Shown here piece after piece: positions 15,913-25,085 of a stretch of DNA of 64,000 nucleotides. The notes beneath the pieces were generated by a model that was given only the letters and a program-made list of their open reading frames with translations, was not told the DNA's origin and did no database searches. Both the position numbers and the translations under genes were made by a program. This DNA comes from Nocardia alba NBRC 108234 (lineage in GTDB: Bacteria > Actinomycetota > Actinomycetes > Mycobacteriales > Mycobacteriaceae). Every line of letters begins with the position of its first letter. Position 1 is the first letter of the stretch. Location: positions 62,001 to 126,000 of the forward strand of contig NZ_BDAX01000010.1 of assembly GCF_001612665.1 (NCBI RefSeq), in the 5' to 3' direction.

Positions 15913-17289
15913 ATGCTCGACGATCTTCCGATTCCGCTCGACCGCACCGCCCCGGAACCGCTGTCGGTGCAGGTGGCCGACGCTCTGCGCGTCGCGGCGA
16001 CCGGGCGGGTGTTGCGCATCGGCGATCGGTTGCCGTCCTCGCGCGCCCTCGCACAGCGACTCGGGGTGAGCCGGGCCGTGGTGGCGGGCGCCTACGACCA
16101 GCTGCACGCCGAAGGCTGGCTGACCGGCAGGCACGGCTCCGGCACCTACCTCAGCACCGCCCCCGCCGCCGCACCACCGGCCACCGGGGTCGACCTCGGC
16201 GTCGATCCCGACGCGGGCCTGCTCGATCTCGGTCCGGGCGCACCGTGCGCCGAGGCGATCGACCCCGCGGCCTGGCGCCGCGCCTGGCGCGCGGCGGGCG
16301 ATCAGGCACCGGAGGCCCGCAAGAATCGCGCGGGCGAACCCGATTTCCTGGCGGCGGTCGCCGATCATCTCCTGCGCCATCGAGGTCTGGCGGCCGGCGC
16401 GGGATCGGTGGTGCTGGCCACCGCCGGTACCAGCGCCGCGGTGGGTGAGCTCGCCACCGCGCTGCTTCGTCCCGGCGACACCGTCGCCATCGAGGACCCG
16501 GGCTACCTGCGCGCCGTCGGAGCATTGCGGGCAGTCGGCATCGAGGTTGTCCCGGTACCCGTCGATGCGGGTGGTCTGCGCGTGGATCTGCTTCCCGCCG
16601 GGGTTCGCGCGGTGTATTGCACACCGGCGCACCAGTTCCCGCTCGGCGCGATGATGCCCGCGGCGCGCCGGGTCGAGCTCATCGAATTCGCCAGAAGCAC
16701 AGGCACGTTCATCATCGAGGACGACTACGACGGCGAACTGCGCTATGACACAGCGCCATTGCCGCTACTGGCGGCCATGGCGCCCGACGTTGTCGTCCAC
16801 CTCGGCACCACCAGCAAGATCATCGCCACCACCCTCGGCGTCGGCTGGCTCGTCGCCCGCCCCGACATCACCGACGCCGTGCTCGCCCATCGCGCCGAGA
16901 TCGGCAGTTCACCGAGCCCCGCCGGGCAACAGATCCTCAGCGAATTCGCCCGCCACGGCGACCTGTCCCGGCATCTGCGCCGACTCCGCCGGGTCGTGCC
17001 ACCGCGTCGCGCCCTGGTCGTCGACGAACTCGCCCGCCGCGGCCTGCCCGTCATCGGTGACTACGCGGGTTCGCACGTGGTGGTCGAACTTCCCGGCCCC
17101 GACGCCGAACGCGGGGCCGTCGACGCCGCCCGTGCCCGCGGCGTCCTGCTCGACGGCCTTGCCCGCCACCACCTCGGCGAACCACACCACTTCGGTGTCG
17201 CCATCGGCTACACCGCGCTCAACAGCGTCGACCTCGCCCGAGCCGTGCCCATCGCGGCCGACTGCCTGGCCGAAGCGTGCCGACAGTAG
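15913..17289 (+). CDS. MocR/PdxR-type GntR regulator with aminotransferase domain
   Basis: A 458-residue chimeric regulator. Residues 1-75 are a GntR winged helix (RIGDRLPSSRALAQRLGVSRAVVAGAYDQLHAEGWLTGRHGSGTY). The rest is a fold-type I aminotransferase domain: LGPGAPCAEAIDP, YCTPAHQFPLGAMMP, EDDYDGELRYD and HLGTTSKIIATTLGVGW, with the PLP-binding Lys near residue 302. Proteins of this type use PLP as effector and often control vitamin B6 genes or adjacent split-barrel oxidases; here the divergent neighbour is such an oxidase-like gene. Whether it regulates B6 supply is not shown by the sequence, so no symbol is given. Confidence 0.88.
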   Translation: MLDDLPIPLDRTAPEPLSVQVADALRVAATGRVLRIGDRLPSSRALAQRLGVSRAVVAGAYDQLHAEGWLTGRHGSGTYLSTAPAAAPPATGVDLGVDPDAGLLDLGPGAPCAEAIDPAAWRRAWRAAGDQAPEARKNRAGEPDFLAAVADHLLRHRGLAAGAGSVVLATAGTSAAVGELATALLRPGDTVAIEDPGYLRAVGALRAVGIEVVPVPVDAGGLRVDLLPAGVRAVYCTPAHQFPLGAMMPAARRVELIEFARSTGTFIIEDDYDGELRYDTAPLPLLAAMAPDVVVHLGTTSKIIATTLGVGWLVARPDITDAVLAHRAEIGSSPSPAGQQILSEFARHGDLSRHLRRLRRVVPPRRALVVDELARRGLPVIGDYAGSHVVVELPGPDAERGAVDAARARGVLLDGLARHHLGEPHHFGVAIGYTALNSVDLARAVPIAADCLAEACRQ

Positions 17290-17415
17290 CCGACCGGCAC
17301 CGATCCGCTCGATCGCCACTGCGAGCTCCCGCGCAGCCGCCCACCGGGCTGTCGCGGTCGTAGCATGGACCAGGACCCGGCATTACCCTCCGACTATCGA
17401 AGTGGGTGAGAGCGC

Positions 17416-17661
17416 ATGACCGATCAGGACATTCTGGCGCGGATCAAACAACTGGTCGACGATGAGCACGCCCTGCGAGCCAAGGCCACGGCGGGCGAGA
17501 TCGACCCGGTAGCCGAACGCAAGCAGCTGGCCGAACTGGAAGTGATGCTCGATCAGGCATGGGATCTGCTGCGGCAGCGGCGCGCCCGCAGCGGCTCCGG
17601 CGAATCCCCCGAGGAAACCGGGCTGCGTTCCCCCCATGAGGTCGAGGGCTACCTGCAGTGA
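17416..17661 (+). CDS. DUF2630 family protein
   Basis: An 81-residue, highly charged, probably helical cytoplasmic protein. It opens MTDQDILARIKQLVDDEHALR and ends with the family's characteristic LDQAWDLLRQRRARS and HEVEGYLQ, which identify DUF2630, a small actinobacterial family of unknown function. It is translationally coupled to the next gene: its TGA overlaps the GTG start of the flavoprotein at 17658 by two bases. A good start (ATG 17416) is present. Confidence 0.85.
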   Translation: MTDQDILARIKQLVDDEHALRAKATAGEIDPVAERKQLAELEVMLDQAWDLLRQRRARSGSGESPEETGLRSPHEVEGYLQ

Positions 17662-19103
17662 CCGACGCCGAATACGACGTGATCGTCATCGGCGCGGGCC
17701 CGGCGGGTGAGAACGCGGCCGCCTACGCCATCGCGGGCAGCGACCGCACCGCCGCCCTCGTCGAACGGGAACTGTTCGGCGGCGAATGCAGCTATTGGGC
17801 CTGCATCCCCAGCAAGGCATTGCTGCGCCCCGGCGCCGTGCTCGGCCTCGGCGAGGCGATGGCAGGAGTGCGCGCGAGCGGCCCCCAGGTCGCCGAGGTC
17901 CTCGCCCGTCGCGATGGGTTCGTGCACGATCGCGACGACAGTTCCCAGGTCGAGTGGGCGAGGACAGCGGGCGTCGAACCCGTCCGCGGCGCGGGGCGGC
18001 TGGTCGGCGAACGACTCGTCGAGGTCGACACCGGCGACGGCGTGCGGCTCTTGCGTGCCCGGCACGCCGTCGTGGTGGCGACCGGCACCGCCGCCACCAT
18101 CCCGGACATTCCCGGCGTGCGCGAGGCGTTGCCGTGGACCTCGCGCGACGCCACCAACCTAACCATCGTCCCGCGCCGGGTCGCGATCATCGGCGGCGGT
18201 GTCGTCGCATGTGAAACGGCCACCTGGCTGGCCGAACTCGGCGCCCAGGAAGTGACCCTGCTGGTGCGGGGCGACCGCCTGCTGCCGCGCAGCGAGTCGT
18301 TCGCCTCGGAGCTGGTGTTGCGGGGCTTGCGCGAGCGCGCGAGCGTCGAGGTGCGGTTCCATACCGAACCGGTGCTGGTCTCGCGCCGCGATCCCGAGGA
18401 CACCGGAGTCGGACGCCTGCACGGCGGTCCGGTCACCCTGGTACTCGACGACGGCGAACTCGAGGTCGACGAACTCGTCGTCGCCACCGGCCGCACCCCC
18501 GCCACCTCGAATCTCGGCCTCGACGCGGTGGGGCTGCCCGCCGGTTACCTCGACGTCGACGACCAGCTGACCGTGCGGGCGGTGCCCGGCGAGTGGCTCT
18601 ACGCCGTCGGCGACGTGAATCATCGGGTGGCACTGACGCATATGGGCAAGTACCAGGCCAGGGTGTGCGGCGATGTGATCGCCGCGCGCGCGGAGAGCAG
18701 GCCGCTCGACGGCACCCGTTTCACCGCGAGCGCCGACCATCAACAGGTACCCCAAGTCGTCTACACCGCACCGGAACTCGCCTCCGTCGGGATCACCGAA
18801 CACCAGGCGCGCACGGCCGGATACGCGGTGGACACCGTCGAGCTCGAGATCGCCGTCGCGGGTTCGGCGCTCTCGCGCGACGACTTCCACGGCCGCGCGA
18901 AACTCGTCATCGACACCGCCGCCGACCGCCTGCTCGGCGCCACCTTCGTCGGCCCCGATATGGGCGAGCAGCTGCACGCGGCCACCATCGCGGTGGTGGG
19001 ACGGGTACCGCTGGACACGCTGTGGCACGCGGTGCCCGCCTTTCCGGCCGTCAGCGAATTCTGGCTCCGGCTGTTGGAAGCGTGGCGCGAGAAGACTATT
19101 TGA
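17658..19103 (+). CDS. FAD-dependent pyridine nucleotide-disulfide oxidoreductase
   Basis: A 481-residue class I flavin disulfide reductase. It has the N-terminal FAD site (VIVIGAGPAGENAAAYA), the redox-active disulfide in GGECSYWACIPSKALLR (C-x4-C retained at about residues 42-47, with an unusual SYWA insert instead of the common LNVG), a second Rossmann site (VAIIGGGVVACETATWLAELG) and the FAD-contact YAVGDVNHR. The dimerisation domain ends HAVPAFPAVSEFWLRLLE, which retains His and Glu of the C-terminal active-site motif. It may act like dihydrolipoamide or mercuric reductases; the substrate is unknown. GTG 17658 overlaps the upstream stop, so translation is coupled. The 3' end overlaps the convergent glycosylase gene by 8 bases. 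Confidence 0.85.
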   Translation: MTDAEYDVIVIGAGPAGENAAAYAIAGSDRTAALVERELFGGECSYWACIPSKALLRPGAVLGLGEAMAGVRASGPQVAEVLARRDGFVHDRDDSSQVEWARTAGVEPVRGAGRLVGERLVEVDTGDGVRLLRARHAVVVATGTAATIPDIPGVREALPWTSRDATNLTIVPRRVAIIGGGVVACETATWLAELGAQEVTLLVRGDRLLPRSESFASELVLRGLRERASVEVRFHTEPVLVSRRDPEDTGVGRLHGGPVTLVLDDGELEVDELVVATGRTPATSNLGLDAVGLPAGYLDVDDQLTVRAVPGEWLYAVGDVNHRVALTHMGKYQARVCGDVIAARAESRPLDGTRFTASADHQQVPQVVYTAPELASVGITEHQARTAGYAVDTVELEIAVAGSALSRDDFHGRAKLVIDTAADRLLGATFVGPDMGEQLHAATIAVVGRVPLDTLWHAVPAFPAVSEFWLRLLEAWREKTI

Positions 19104-19965
19104 GCAGCCGCGACATCCGTCGGTCGGCGAGCACCTTGCCGTCGGTCTGGCAGGTGGCGCAGTACTGGAACGACCGCTCCGCGTAGGACACCTCACGCAC
19201 GGTGTCACCACAGACCGGGCACGCCTGCCCGGTTCTGGCGTGCACCCGCATACCCGAGCGCTTCTCGCCCTTCAACCGGGCCGCGTCTTGGCCCACCGAG
19301 CGGTCGACCGCGTCGAGCAGCACCGTGCGCATCGCGGTGTACAACCGCGAAACCTTCTCCGCCGACATGGTTCTGGTGTTCGCGAACGGGGAGATCTTCG
19401 CGGTGTGCAGGATCTCGTCGGAATAGGCGTTGCCGATTCCGGCGATCAGCGTCTGATCCACGATCGCGGTCTTGATCCGCTGCGAAGTACTTTTCAGCAA
19501 CGCGTCGAATTCGTCCTCGGTGAGCGCGAGCGCGTCGGGTCCGAGCCGCGCGATGCCCGGCACCACCAACGGATCCTCGACGACGTACACCGCCAGCCGC
19601 TTCTTCGTCCCCGCCTCGGTCAGGTCGATCGCGGGCGTCGCGCCCTCGGGAGTGAAGAAATGCACGCGCAGCGCCAGCGGGCTCTTCCCACCCGGCTTCG
19701 GCGGCAGCGGATTCGGCTCATCAACCCAGCGCAACCAGCCACCGCGCGACAAATGGGTGATCAACCACAGTCCGCCACAATCCATTCCGAGGAATTTCCC
19801 CCACCGCCCCGCACCGGTGACATCGCGGCCGGACAACGCGGTGACCGGTGGGTCGAAGGTCTTCACCGCACTCAGGGCCGCCACGTCCACACGGCCGACC
19901 ACAGCGCCGACGGCATGATCCCGAAGGAACTGCGCCAACGCCTCGATTTCCGGCAGTTCGGGCAC
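19096..19965 (-). CDS. Fpg/Nei family DNA glycosylase
   Basis: A 289-residue base-excision repair enzyme. It starts MPELPEIE, where after Met removal Pro is the Schiff-base nucleophile and Glu is catalytic. It contains the helix-two-turn-helix segment QTLIAGIGNAYSDEILHTAKISP at about residues 168-190 and ends with a C-x2-C...C-x2-C zinc finger (CPVCGDTVREVSYAERSFQYCATC, about residues 245-270). It removes damaged bases and nicks DNA. The location near pgi and chorismate mutase matches Rv0944, although several genes intervene here. Fpg versus Nei subtype cannot be decided by eye. Confidence 0.88.
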   Translation of the reverse strand: MPELPEIEALAQFLRDHAVGAVVGRVDVAALSAVKTFDPPVTALSGRDVTGAGRWGKFLGMDCGGLWLITHLSRGGWLRWVDEPNPLPPKPGGKSPLALRVHFFTPEGATPAIDLTEAGTKKRLAVYVVEDPLVVPGIARLGPDALALTEDEFDALLKSTSQRIKTAIVDQTLIAGIGNAYSDEILHTAKISPFANTRTMSAEKVSRLYTAMRTVLLDAVDRSVGQDAARLKGEKRSGMRVHARTGQACPVCGDTVREVSYAERSFQYCATCQTDGKVLADRRMSRLLK

Positions 19966-19983
19966 GGTTGCCAGTTTAGCTAT

Positions 19984-20742
19984 TCATCGCGCGTCGGCGC
20001 GGGATCCATCGCGCAGCAAATAGACATCCATGATCCAGCCTTTTTCCGCGCGCAGTTCCGCGCGGCGGGCCACGATGCGGCTTTCGACCTCGCGCAGCGA
20101 TCCTTCGATCAGGATTTCGTCGGGCATGCCCAGGTAGGCGCCCCACCAGATGTGGATATCGTCGCCGCGCACCTCGGTGAACGAGCATTCACCATCCAGC
20201 ATCACCACGGTCGACCCCGGCCCGAGCCCTTCCTCACGCAGTCTGCGCCCGGTCGTGACGTGCACGGGCTCCCCGATCCGGTGCAGCACCATCCGGTGCC
20301 GGGCGGCCAGCGCGGCGATGCTGGTGACGCCGGGAATCACCTCGTAATCGAAGCTCGCGCGACCCCGCGCCAGCACGTGCTCGACCATCCGCAGGGTGCT
20401 GTCGTAGAGCGCCGGATCCCCCCAGACGAGGATCGCGCCGACGCCGTCCACCTGGTCGAAAGCGGTTTCGAGAAGTTCGGACCGGCGTTCGTGCCAGTCC
20501 ACGACCACCCCGGCGTAGTCAGCGGGAGTGCGCTCACGCGGTGGATCGGCGATCTCGATGATCCGATGCGGGGTGTCCACGTGTTCGGCCAGGATCGTGG
20601 TCCGCACATCGACGAGTTCCTGTTTCTCGGCGCCCTTGCCGATCACGAAGAAGGCCTCCGCCTTTCGCATGGCCTTGATCGCCTGGATCGTCACCTGGTC
20701 GGGGTCGCCGGCGCCGATGCCGATCACGTAGAGCTTGCGCAT
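19984..20742 (-). CDS. cobF: Precorrin-6A synthase (deacetylating) CobF
   Basis: A 252-residue SAM-dependent tetrapyrrole methylase of aerobic cobalamin synthesis; CobF methylates C1 of precorrin-5 with loss of acetate. The start [22 protein letters not shown] at ATG 20742 carries the family's GxGxGDP SAM loop. [16 protein letters not shown] and [17 protein letters not shown] are the two other conserved segments. The length fits CobF (about 250). It is divergent from thyA, whose frame starts at 20801. No other cob genes are in the window, so the rest of the pathway must be elsewhere. Confidence 0.92.
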   Translation of the reverse strand: MRKLYVIGIGAGDPDQVTIQAIKAMRKAEAFFVIGKGAEKQELVDVRTTILAEHVDTPHRIIEIADPPRERTPADYAGVVVDWHERRSELLETAFDQVDGVGAILVWGDPALYDSTLRMVEHVLARGRASFDYEVIPGVTSIAALAARHRMVLHRIGEPVHVTTGRRLREEGLGPGSTVVMLDGECSFTEVRGDDIHIWWGAYLGMPDEILIEGSLREVESRIVARRAELRAEKGWIMDVYLLRDGSRADAR

Positions 20743-20800
20743 AGCCGAAGAGCTTGCCAGGTGCCGGGCCGCCGAGCCGACCCCCGTAGGATCGCCAGAC

Positions 20801-21604
20801 GTGGCCACCCCTGATACCCAGTACGAGGATCTGCTCCGGCACGTTCTGGAGCGAGGCACGCCCAAGGCCGATCGCACCGGCACCGGCACCCGCAGCATCT
20901 TCGGTCACCAACTGCGCTACGACCTGGCCGAGTCCTTCCCGCTGATCACCACCAAGCGGGTCCACATGAAGTCCATCGCCTACGAACTGCTGTGGTTCCT
21001 GCGCGGCGACTCCAACGTCTCCTGGCTGCGCGAACACGGCGTGACGATCTGGGACGAATGGGCCGATGACAAGGGTGAGCTCGGCCCCGTCTACGGCGTG
21101 CAGTGGCGCTCGTGGCCCACCCCGGACGGCACCCACATCGACCAGATCGCCCAAGTGCTCCACACCCTGCGCACCGACCCGGATTCGCGCCGGATGATCG
21201 TCTCGGCCTGGAATGTGGCCGACCTGGACAAGATGGCGCTCGCCCCCTGCCACGCCTTCTTCCAGTTCTATGTCGCCGACGGCAAGCTGTCCTGCCAGCT
21301 GTATCAGCGCAGCGCCGACCTGTTCCTCGGGGTGCCGTTCAATATCGCCAGCTACGCCCTGCTCACGCTGATGGTCGCCCAGCAGACCGAACTGGAGCCG
21401 GGCGAGTTCATCTGGACCGGCGGCGATGTGCACATCTACGACAACCACGTCGACCAGGTCCGCGAGCAGCTCACCCGCGAGCCCTTCCCGTTCCCGACCC
21501 TGCGTCTGCGCCCGGCGACGAGCCTGTTCGACTACGTCTACTCCGACATCGAACTGTCGGACTACGAACATCACCCCGGCATCAAGGCGCCGGTGGCGGT
21601 GTGA
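20801..21604 (+). CDS. thyA: Thymidylate synthase
   Basis: A 267-residue ThyA from GTG 20801; an in-frame ATG at 20735 overlaps the divergent cobF start and is less likely. ThyA methylates dUMP to dTMP using methylene-tetrahydrofolate. Hallmarks: [19 protein letters not shown], the catalytic Cys150 in [45 protein letters not shown] and the C-terminal IKAPVAV. It overlaps the reductase gene dfrA by four bases (GTGA), coupling the two steps that make dTMP and regenerate tetrahydrofolate. The same pair occurs in mycobacteria. Confidence 0.97.
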   Translation: MATPDTQYEDLLRHVLERGTPKADRTGTGTRSIFGHQLRYDLAESFPLITTKRVHMKSIAYELLWFLRGDSNVSWLREHGVTIWDEWADDKGELGPVYGVQWRSWPTPDGTHIDQIAQVLHTLRTDPDSRRMIVSAWNVADLDKMALAPCHAFFQFYVADGKLSCQLYQRSADLFLGVPFNIASYALLTLMVAQQTELEPGEFIWTGGDVHIYDNHVDQVREQLTREPFPFPTLRLRPATSLFDYVYSDIELSDYEHHPGIKAPVAV

Positions 21605-22086
21605 GGCGGATCGGCCTGATCTGGGCGCAGGCGAACAACCGGGTGATCGGCGTCGACAACACCATTCCCTGGCGGGTGCCCGAGGACATGGCGAACTTCC
21701 GCGACACCACCATGGGGCACCCGGTGATCATGGGCAGACGGACCTGGGATTCGCTGCCCGCGAGCTTTCGCCCGCTGTCGGGCCGCCGCAATATCGTAGT
21801 CACTCGCCAGACCGATTGGGCTGCCGACGGCGCCGAACGCGCCGCGTCCGTACCCGACGCGCTGACGATGACCGGCGAGTCCGACACCTGGGTCGCGGGC
21901 GGCGGCGAGATCTACCGCGCCGCGCTGCCGTCGGCCACGACACTGCTGGTCACCGAGGTCGACACCACCGTGGCAGGCGATGCGTTCGCCCCGGTCATCG
22001 GCCCGGAATGGCACGCGGACGAGGCGCCGTGGCTGACCTCGAAAACCGGTCTGCGCTACCGCATTCGCCACTACACTCGCGGCTGA
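21601..22086 (+). CDS. dfrA: Dihydrofolate reductase
   Basis: A 161-residue DHFR starting at GTG 21601, inside the thyA stop (GTGA overlap). The sequence [33 protein letters not shown] holds the substrate-binding core with the catalytic acidic residue in [19 protein letters not shown] is the NADPH/substrate signature, then [14 protein letters not shown] the cofactor Gly-Gly loop. It reduces dihydrofolate produced by ThyA. The gene is called dfrA in mycobacteria and folA in enterics. Confidence 0.96.
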   Translation: MRRIGLIWAQANNRVIGVDNTIPWRVPEDMANFRDTTMGHPVIMGRRTWDSLPASFRPLSGRRNIVVTRQTDWAADGAERAASVPDALTMTGESDTWVAGGGEIYRAALPSATTLLVTEVDTTVAGDAFAPVIGPEWHADEAPWLTSKTGLRYRIRHYTRG

Positions 22087-22190
22087 CAACACACCGCTAA
22101 CGGTCGCGGCAAAACGCCCGAACCCGTGGGCGCCGTCGGGCATACTCCTCGCAAGACCCGCCCGCGAGATGCCTGCGAAAGGCCTGATCC

Positions 22191-22517
22191 ATGGACAAGA
22201 AATCGCTGACCGCCGTGGCCCGTCAACAGCTCAAGCTGGCGGCGACGTCGACGAGCGGCCGGAGTTCGCAAACCCTGATCGGCGGCCACACCCACGCGCT
22301 GCGACAGACGGTCGTCGCGCTCACCGAGGGTCAGAGCCTGGCCGAGCACGACAATGCGGGCGACGCCACCATCCAGGTGCTCTCCGGCACGCTGGTGCTG
22401 ATCGCGGGCACCGATGAGTGGAAGGGCTCGGCGGGCGATCTGCTCGTGGTGCCGCGTGCCCGGCACAGTGTCAAAGCCGTCGACAACGTCACATTCTTGC
22501 TGACCGTCGCGAAATAG
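22191..22517 (+). CDS. Small cupin-domain protein
   Basis: A 108-residue single-domain cupin, with ATG at 22191. Visible cupin elements: SLAEHDNAGDATIQVLSGTLVLIAG (motif 1 with H and E-like ligands partly replaced: H..N.G.A) and GDLLVVPRARHSVKAVDN (motif 2 with a conserved His). Metal ligands of motif 1 are incomplete, so it may be a sensor or binding protein rather than an enzyme. It lies between dfrA and the DyP peroxidase; no partner is apparent. Confidence 0.7.
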   Translation: MDKKSLTAVARQQLKLAATSTSGRSSQTLIGGHTHALRQTVVALTEGQSLAEHDNAGDATIQVLSGTLVLIAGTDEWKGSAGDLLVVPRARHSVKAVDNVTFLLTVAK

Positions 22518-22538
22518 CAGGTTGATCGCCCGAATCGC

Positions 22539-22555
22539 TTGACACCCCAGGTGTC
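22539..22555. promoter_or_regulatory. Palindrome with -35-like element upstream of DyP-encapsulin operon
   Basis: A TTGACA at 22539-22544 overlaps a perfect 15-bp palindrome GACACC-CCA-GGTGTC (22541-22555), 39 bases before the peroxidase start. No clear -10 was identified. An operator for a redox or metal regulator is plausible but unproven. Confidence 0.45.
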
Positions 22556-22593
22556 GATCGAACCTGTCGGCGCGGAGCCGTACTGTGGACGCC

Positions 22594-23658
22594 ATGGGTG
22601 AGCCACAACCGATCATCGATCCACTCACGCCGTCCGCGATCTTCCTCGTCGCCACCATCGACTCCGGTGGCGAATCCGCGGTCCGCGACCTCTTGGCCGA
22701 CATCTCCGGTTTGCGCCGTTCGATCGGATTTCGGGTACCCGGTGAAGGATTGAGCTGCATCACCTCGATCGGCTCGGCGGCCTGGGATCGGCTCTTCGTC
22801 GGCCCGAAACCCGCTGAGCTGCACGAGTTCCCGGGTTATCACGGCCCGATCCACAGCGCACCGGCCACCCCCGGCGACCTGTTCTTCCACATCAGGGGCG
22901 AGACCCAGGGTCCGTGCTTCGAACTCGCCATGGTCATCGGCGCGCGCCTGAAAGGCGCGGCGACCATCGTCGACGAGACGGTCGGCTTCCGCTATTTCGA
23001 GCAGCGTGACCTGCTCGGCTTCGTCGACGGCACCGAGAACCCCGAAGGCCCCGGCGCGGCCTCGGCAGCGCTGATCGGCGACGAGGACCCCGAGTTCACC
23101 GGCGGTAGCTACGTGATCGTGCAGAAGTACACCCACCCGCTCGACCGGTGGAACGCGCTGTCGATCGAGGAGCAGGAGCGGGTGATCGGGCGAACCAAGC
23201 TCGCCGACTACGAACTGCCCGACGATGTGAAACCCGCCGACTCGCACGTCGCGGTGAACACCATCATCGACCCCGACGGCACCGAACGCCAGATCGTGCG
23301 CGCCAACATGCCGTTCGGCACCATCGGCACCGGCGAGTTCGGCACCTACTACGTGGCCTACGCCGCCACCCCGAGCGTTACCGAACGCATGCTCGAACGA
23401 ATGTTCCTCGGCACCGACGAGGCGGCCCACGACCGCATCCTCGACTTCTCCTCCGCCGTGACCGGCACGCTCTTCTTCACTCCCACTGTGGATTTCCTCG
23501 ATGACCTGCCCGACGCACCGGACGCTTCGGATACATCGGCCATCGAGATCGAGCCGGCGACACTGCCGGAAATCGTCCCCGTCGAACGTGGCGACGCGAC
23601 GGCGACCGCTCGCTCGGACGGTTCCCTCGCCATCGGCACGATGAAAAGGAGTATCTGA
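22594..23658 (+). CDS. DyP-type heme peroxidase with encapsulin-targeting tail
   Basis: A 354-residue dye-decolourising peroxidase from ATG 22594 (MGEPQPIIDPLTP); a GTG at 22585 is an alternative. The family motif GFVDGTENP is at residues about 143-151 (catalytic distal Asp), the proximal heme His is His218 in DSHVAVN, and RANMPFG follows. The C-terminus extends beyond the barrel through an acidic/Ala linker to DGSLAIGTMKRSI, which resembles cargo-loading peptides (DGSLxIGSLK type) that direct DyP into encapsulin shells. The encapsulin gene starts immediately after its stop codon, as in Rv0799c-Rv0798c. Probably a cytoplasmic, encapsulated antioxidant enzyme. Confidence 0.95.
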   Translation: MGEPQPIIDPLTPSAIFLVATIDSGGESAVRDLLADISGLRRSIGFRVPGEGLSCITSIGSAAWDRLFVGPKPAELHEFPGYHGPIHSAPATPGDLFFHIRGETQGPCFELAMVIGARLKGAATIVDETVGFRYFEQRDLLGFVDGTENPEGPGAASAALIGDEDPEFTGGSYVIVQKYTHPLDRWNALSIEEQERVIGRTKLADYELPDDVKPADSHVAVNTIIDPDGTERQIVRANMPFGTIGTGEFGTYYVAYAATPSVTERMLERMFLGTDEAAHDRILDFSSAVTGTLFFTPTVDFLDDLPDAPDASDTSAIEIEPATLPEIVPVERGDATATARSDGSLAIGTMKRSI

Positions 23659-24456
23659 ATGAACAACCTGCATCGCGAACTCGCGCCGATCACCAGCGAA
23701 GCCTGGTCGCAGATCGAAGAGGAGGCGACCCGCACGTTCAAGCGCAATATCGCGGGCCGCCGGGTGGTCGACGTATCGGGACCGCACGGTTTCGACTACT
23801 CCGCCCGCAACCTCGGCCGGGTCACCTCGATCGCCTCACCCACCGACGGCGTGCAGGCCCGCCAGCGCGTGATCCAACCGGTCATCGAGCTGCGGGTGCC
23901 GTTCAGTTTGCAACGCTCCGAACTAGACGACATCGAACGCGGAGCGGGCGACGCCGACTTCGACAGTCTCAAGGACGCCGCGCAGAAGATCGCCTTCGCC
24001 GAAGACCGCGCGATCTTCGAGGGTTACAAGGGTGCGGGCATCACCGGCATCCGCGACGCCGCCTCGAACTCCCCCGTCGCCCTCCCGAGCAATGTCGTCG
24101 ACATTCCCGATGCCATCTCGCACGCCCTCACCGGCCTGCGGCTGGCCGGCGTGCAGGGCCCGTACTCGGTGGTGCTCAGCGCCGAGCTGTACACCCAGAT
24201 CAGTGAGACCTCCGACCACGGTCACCCGATCCGGACCCACATCGAGCGGCTGATCGAGGGTGAGATCATCTGGGCGCCCGCGATTTCCGGCGGTTTCGCG
24301 CTCACCACCCGCGGCGGCGACTTCGAGCTCGCGCTGGGTCAGGACCTGTCGATCGGCTACCTCAGCCACGACGCCGAGACCGTGCAGCTGTACTTCCAGG
24401 AGACCTTCACCTTCCTCGTGGAGACCTCCGAGGCAGCGGTATCGCTCGGGTCGTGA
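23659..24456 (+). CDS. Encapsulin shell protein (type 1 nanocompartment)
   Basis: A 265-residue HK97-fold shell protein. It has the conserved N-terminal MNNLHRELAPITSEAWSQIEEEA (cargo-binding pocket region), then TFKRNIAGRRVVDV, the EDRAIFEGY segment and QLYFQETFTFLVETSEAAV at the C-terminus. Size and sequence match the type 1 encapsulin/Cfp29 group (T=1, 60 subunits in characterised members). The start ATG directly follows the DyP stop codon (TGA then ATG with no gap), so both are made from one message. Confidence 0.95.
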   Translation: MNNLHRELAPITSEAWSQIEEEATRTFKRNIAGRRVVDVSGPHGFDYSARNLGRVTSIASPTDGVQARQRVIQPVIELRVPFSLQRSELDDIERGAGDADFDSLKDAAQKIAFAEDRAIFEGYKGAGITGIRDAASNSPVALPSNVVDIPDAISHALTGLRLAGVQGPYSVVLSAELYTQISETSDHGHPIRTHIERLIEGEIIWAPAISGGFALTTRGGDFELALGQDLSIGYLSHDAETVQLYFQETFTFLVETSEAAVSLGS

Positions 24457-24551
24457 GTCCGTGGCGGTGCGCACCGCTAGGGTGAGCCACGAATCGTGAT
24501 TCGCCGATCGGCGCGAGCATCGGGCCCGGCGAGCTGGAGAGGGAGGGTCGC

Positions 24552-25079
24552 ATGTCGGTCGTGCGTGCCGGTGTGGTGCCCACCGGGCGGAGCCTGTTCT
24601 ACTGCGCGATCGCAGTGCTGGTCACCACGGGCGTCGTCGGGTTGTTCCTGGCGATGTTCGGGGTGAACCGGGCGATCACCGGGCTGCTGGCCGGGGCGAT
24701 CGGTGGGCTCGCGGTGGGTGTGGGGCTGTTCGTCCGTGATGTCATCGAGCTGCACGAGCACGCGATCTACGCGCGGACCCCGTTCCGCTCGTCGACGGTG
24801 CCGTGGGACCGTGTCGTCGCGGGCCGCTTCACCCTCGACGAGCACGCCCGCTGGGCACTGGCGCTCGATCTGCGCGGCGAGTCGGCCGACGAGCTGGTGC
24901 TGCTGTCCATCCCGCCGGTGATCCGGCCCGTCGCGGGCGCCTACGACATGCGCAAGCGCGAACAGGTGAGCGAGATCCGGGAGATGCTGCGTGCCAAGCG
25001 AATCCCGATCACCGTGCTGCCCGAGATCGCGGGCGCGCTCAACCAGCACTGGCAGATCGCGCCGCCGACCGCTCGCTGA
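24552..25079 (+). CDS. PH-domain membrane protein
   Basis: A 175-residue protein with a strong GAGGGAGGG ribosome-binding site before ATG 24552. Two adjacent transmembrane helices (LFYCAIAVLVTTGVVGLFLAMFG and AITGLLAGAIGGLAVGVGLFV) precede a bacterial PH-like domain: VIELHEHAIYARTPFRSSTVPWDRVVAGRF then KREQVSEIREMLRAKRIP, the common bPH (DUF304-type) pattern. Such proteins are widespread in actinobacteria with no defined role. No operon link to encapsulin is evident (95-base gap). Confidence 0.7.
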   Translation: MSVVRAGVVPTGRSLFYCAIAVLVTTGVVGLFLAMFGVNRAITGLLAGAIGGLAVGVGLFVRDVIELHEHAIYARTPFRSSTVPWDRVVAGRFTLDEHARWALALDLRGESADELVLLSIPPVIRPVAGAYDMRKREQVSEIREMLRAKRIPITVLPEIAGALNQHWQIAPPTAR

Positions 25080-25085
25080 GACCCG

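Noticed and set aside
24463..24480. GCGGTGCGCACCGC palindrome after encapsulin as a terminator
   Set aside because: The palindrome has no loop or T-run and is short; it is more likely chance in GC-rich DNA.
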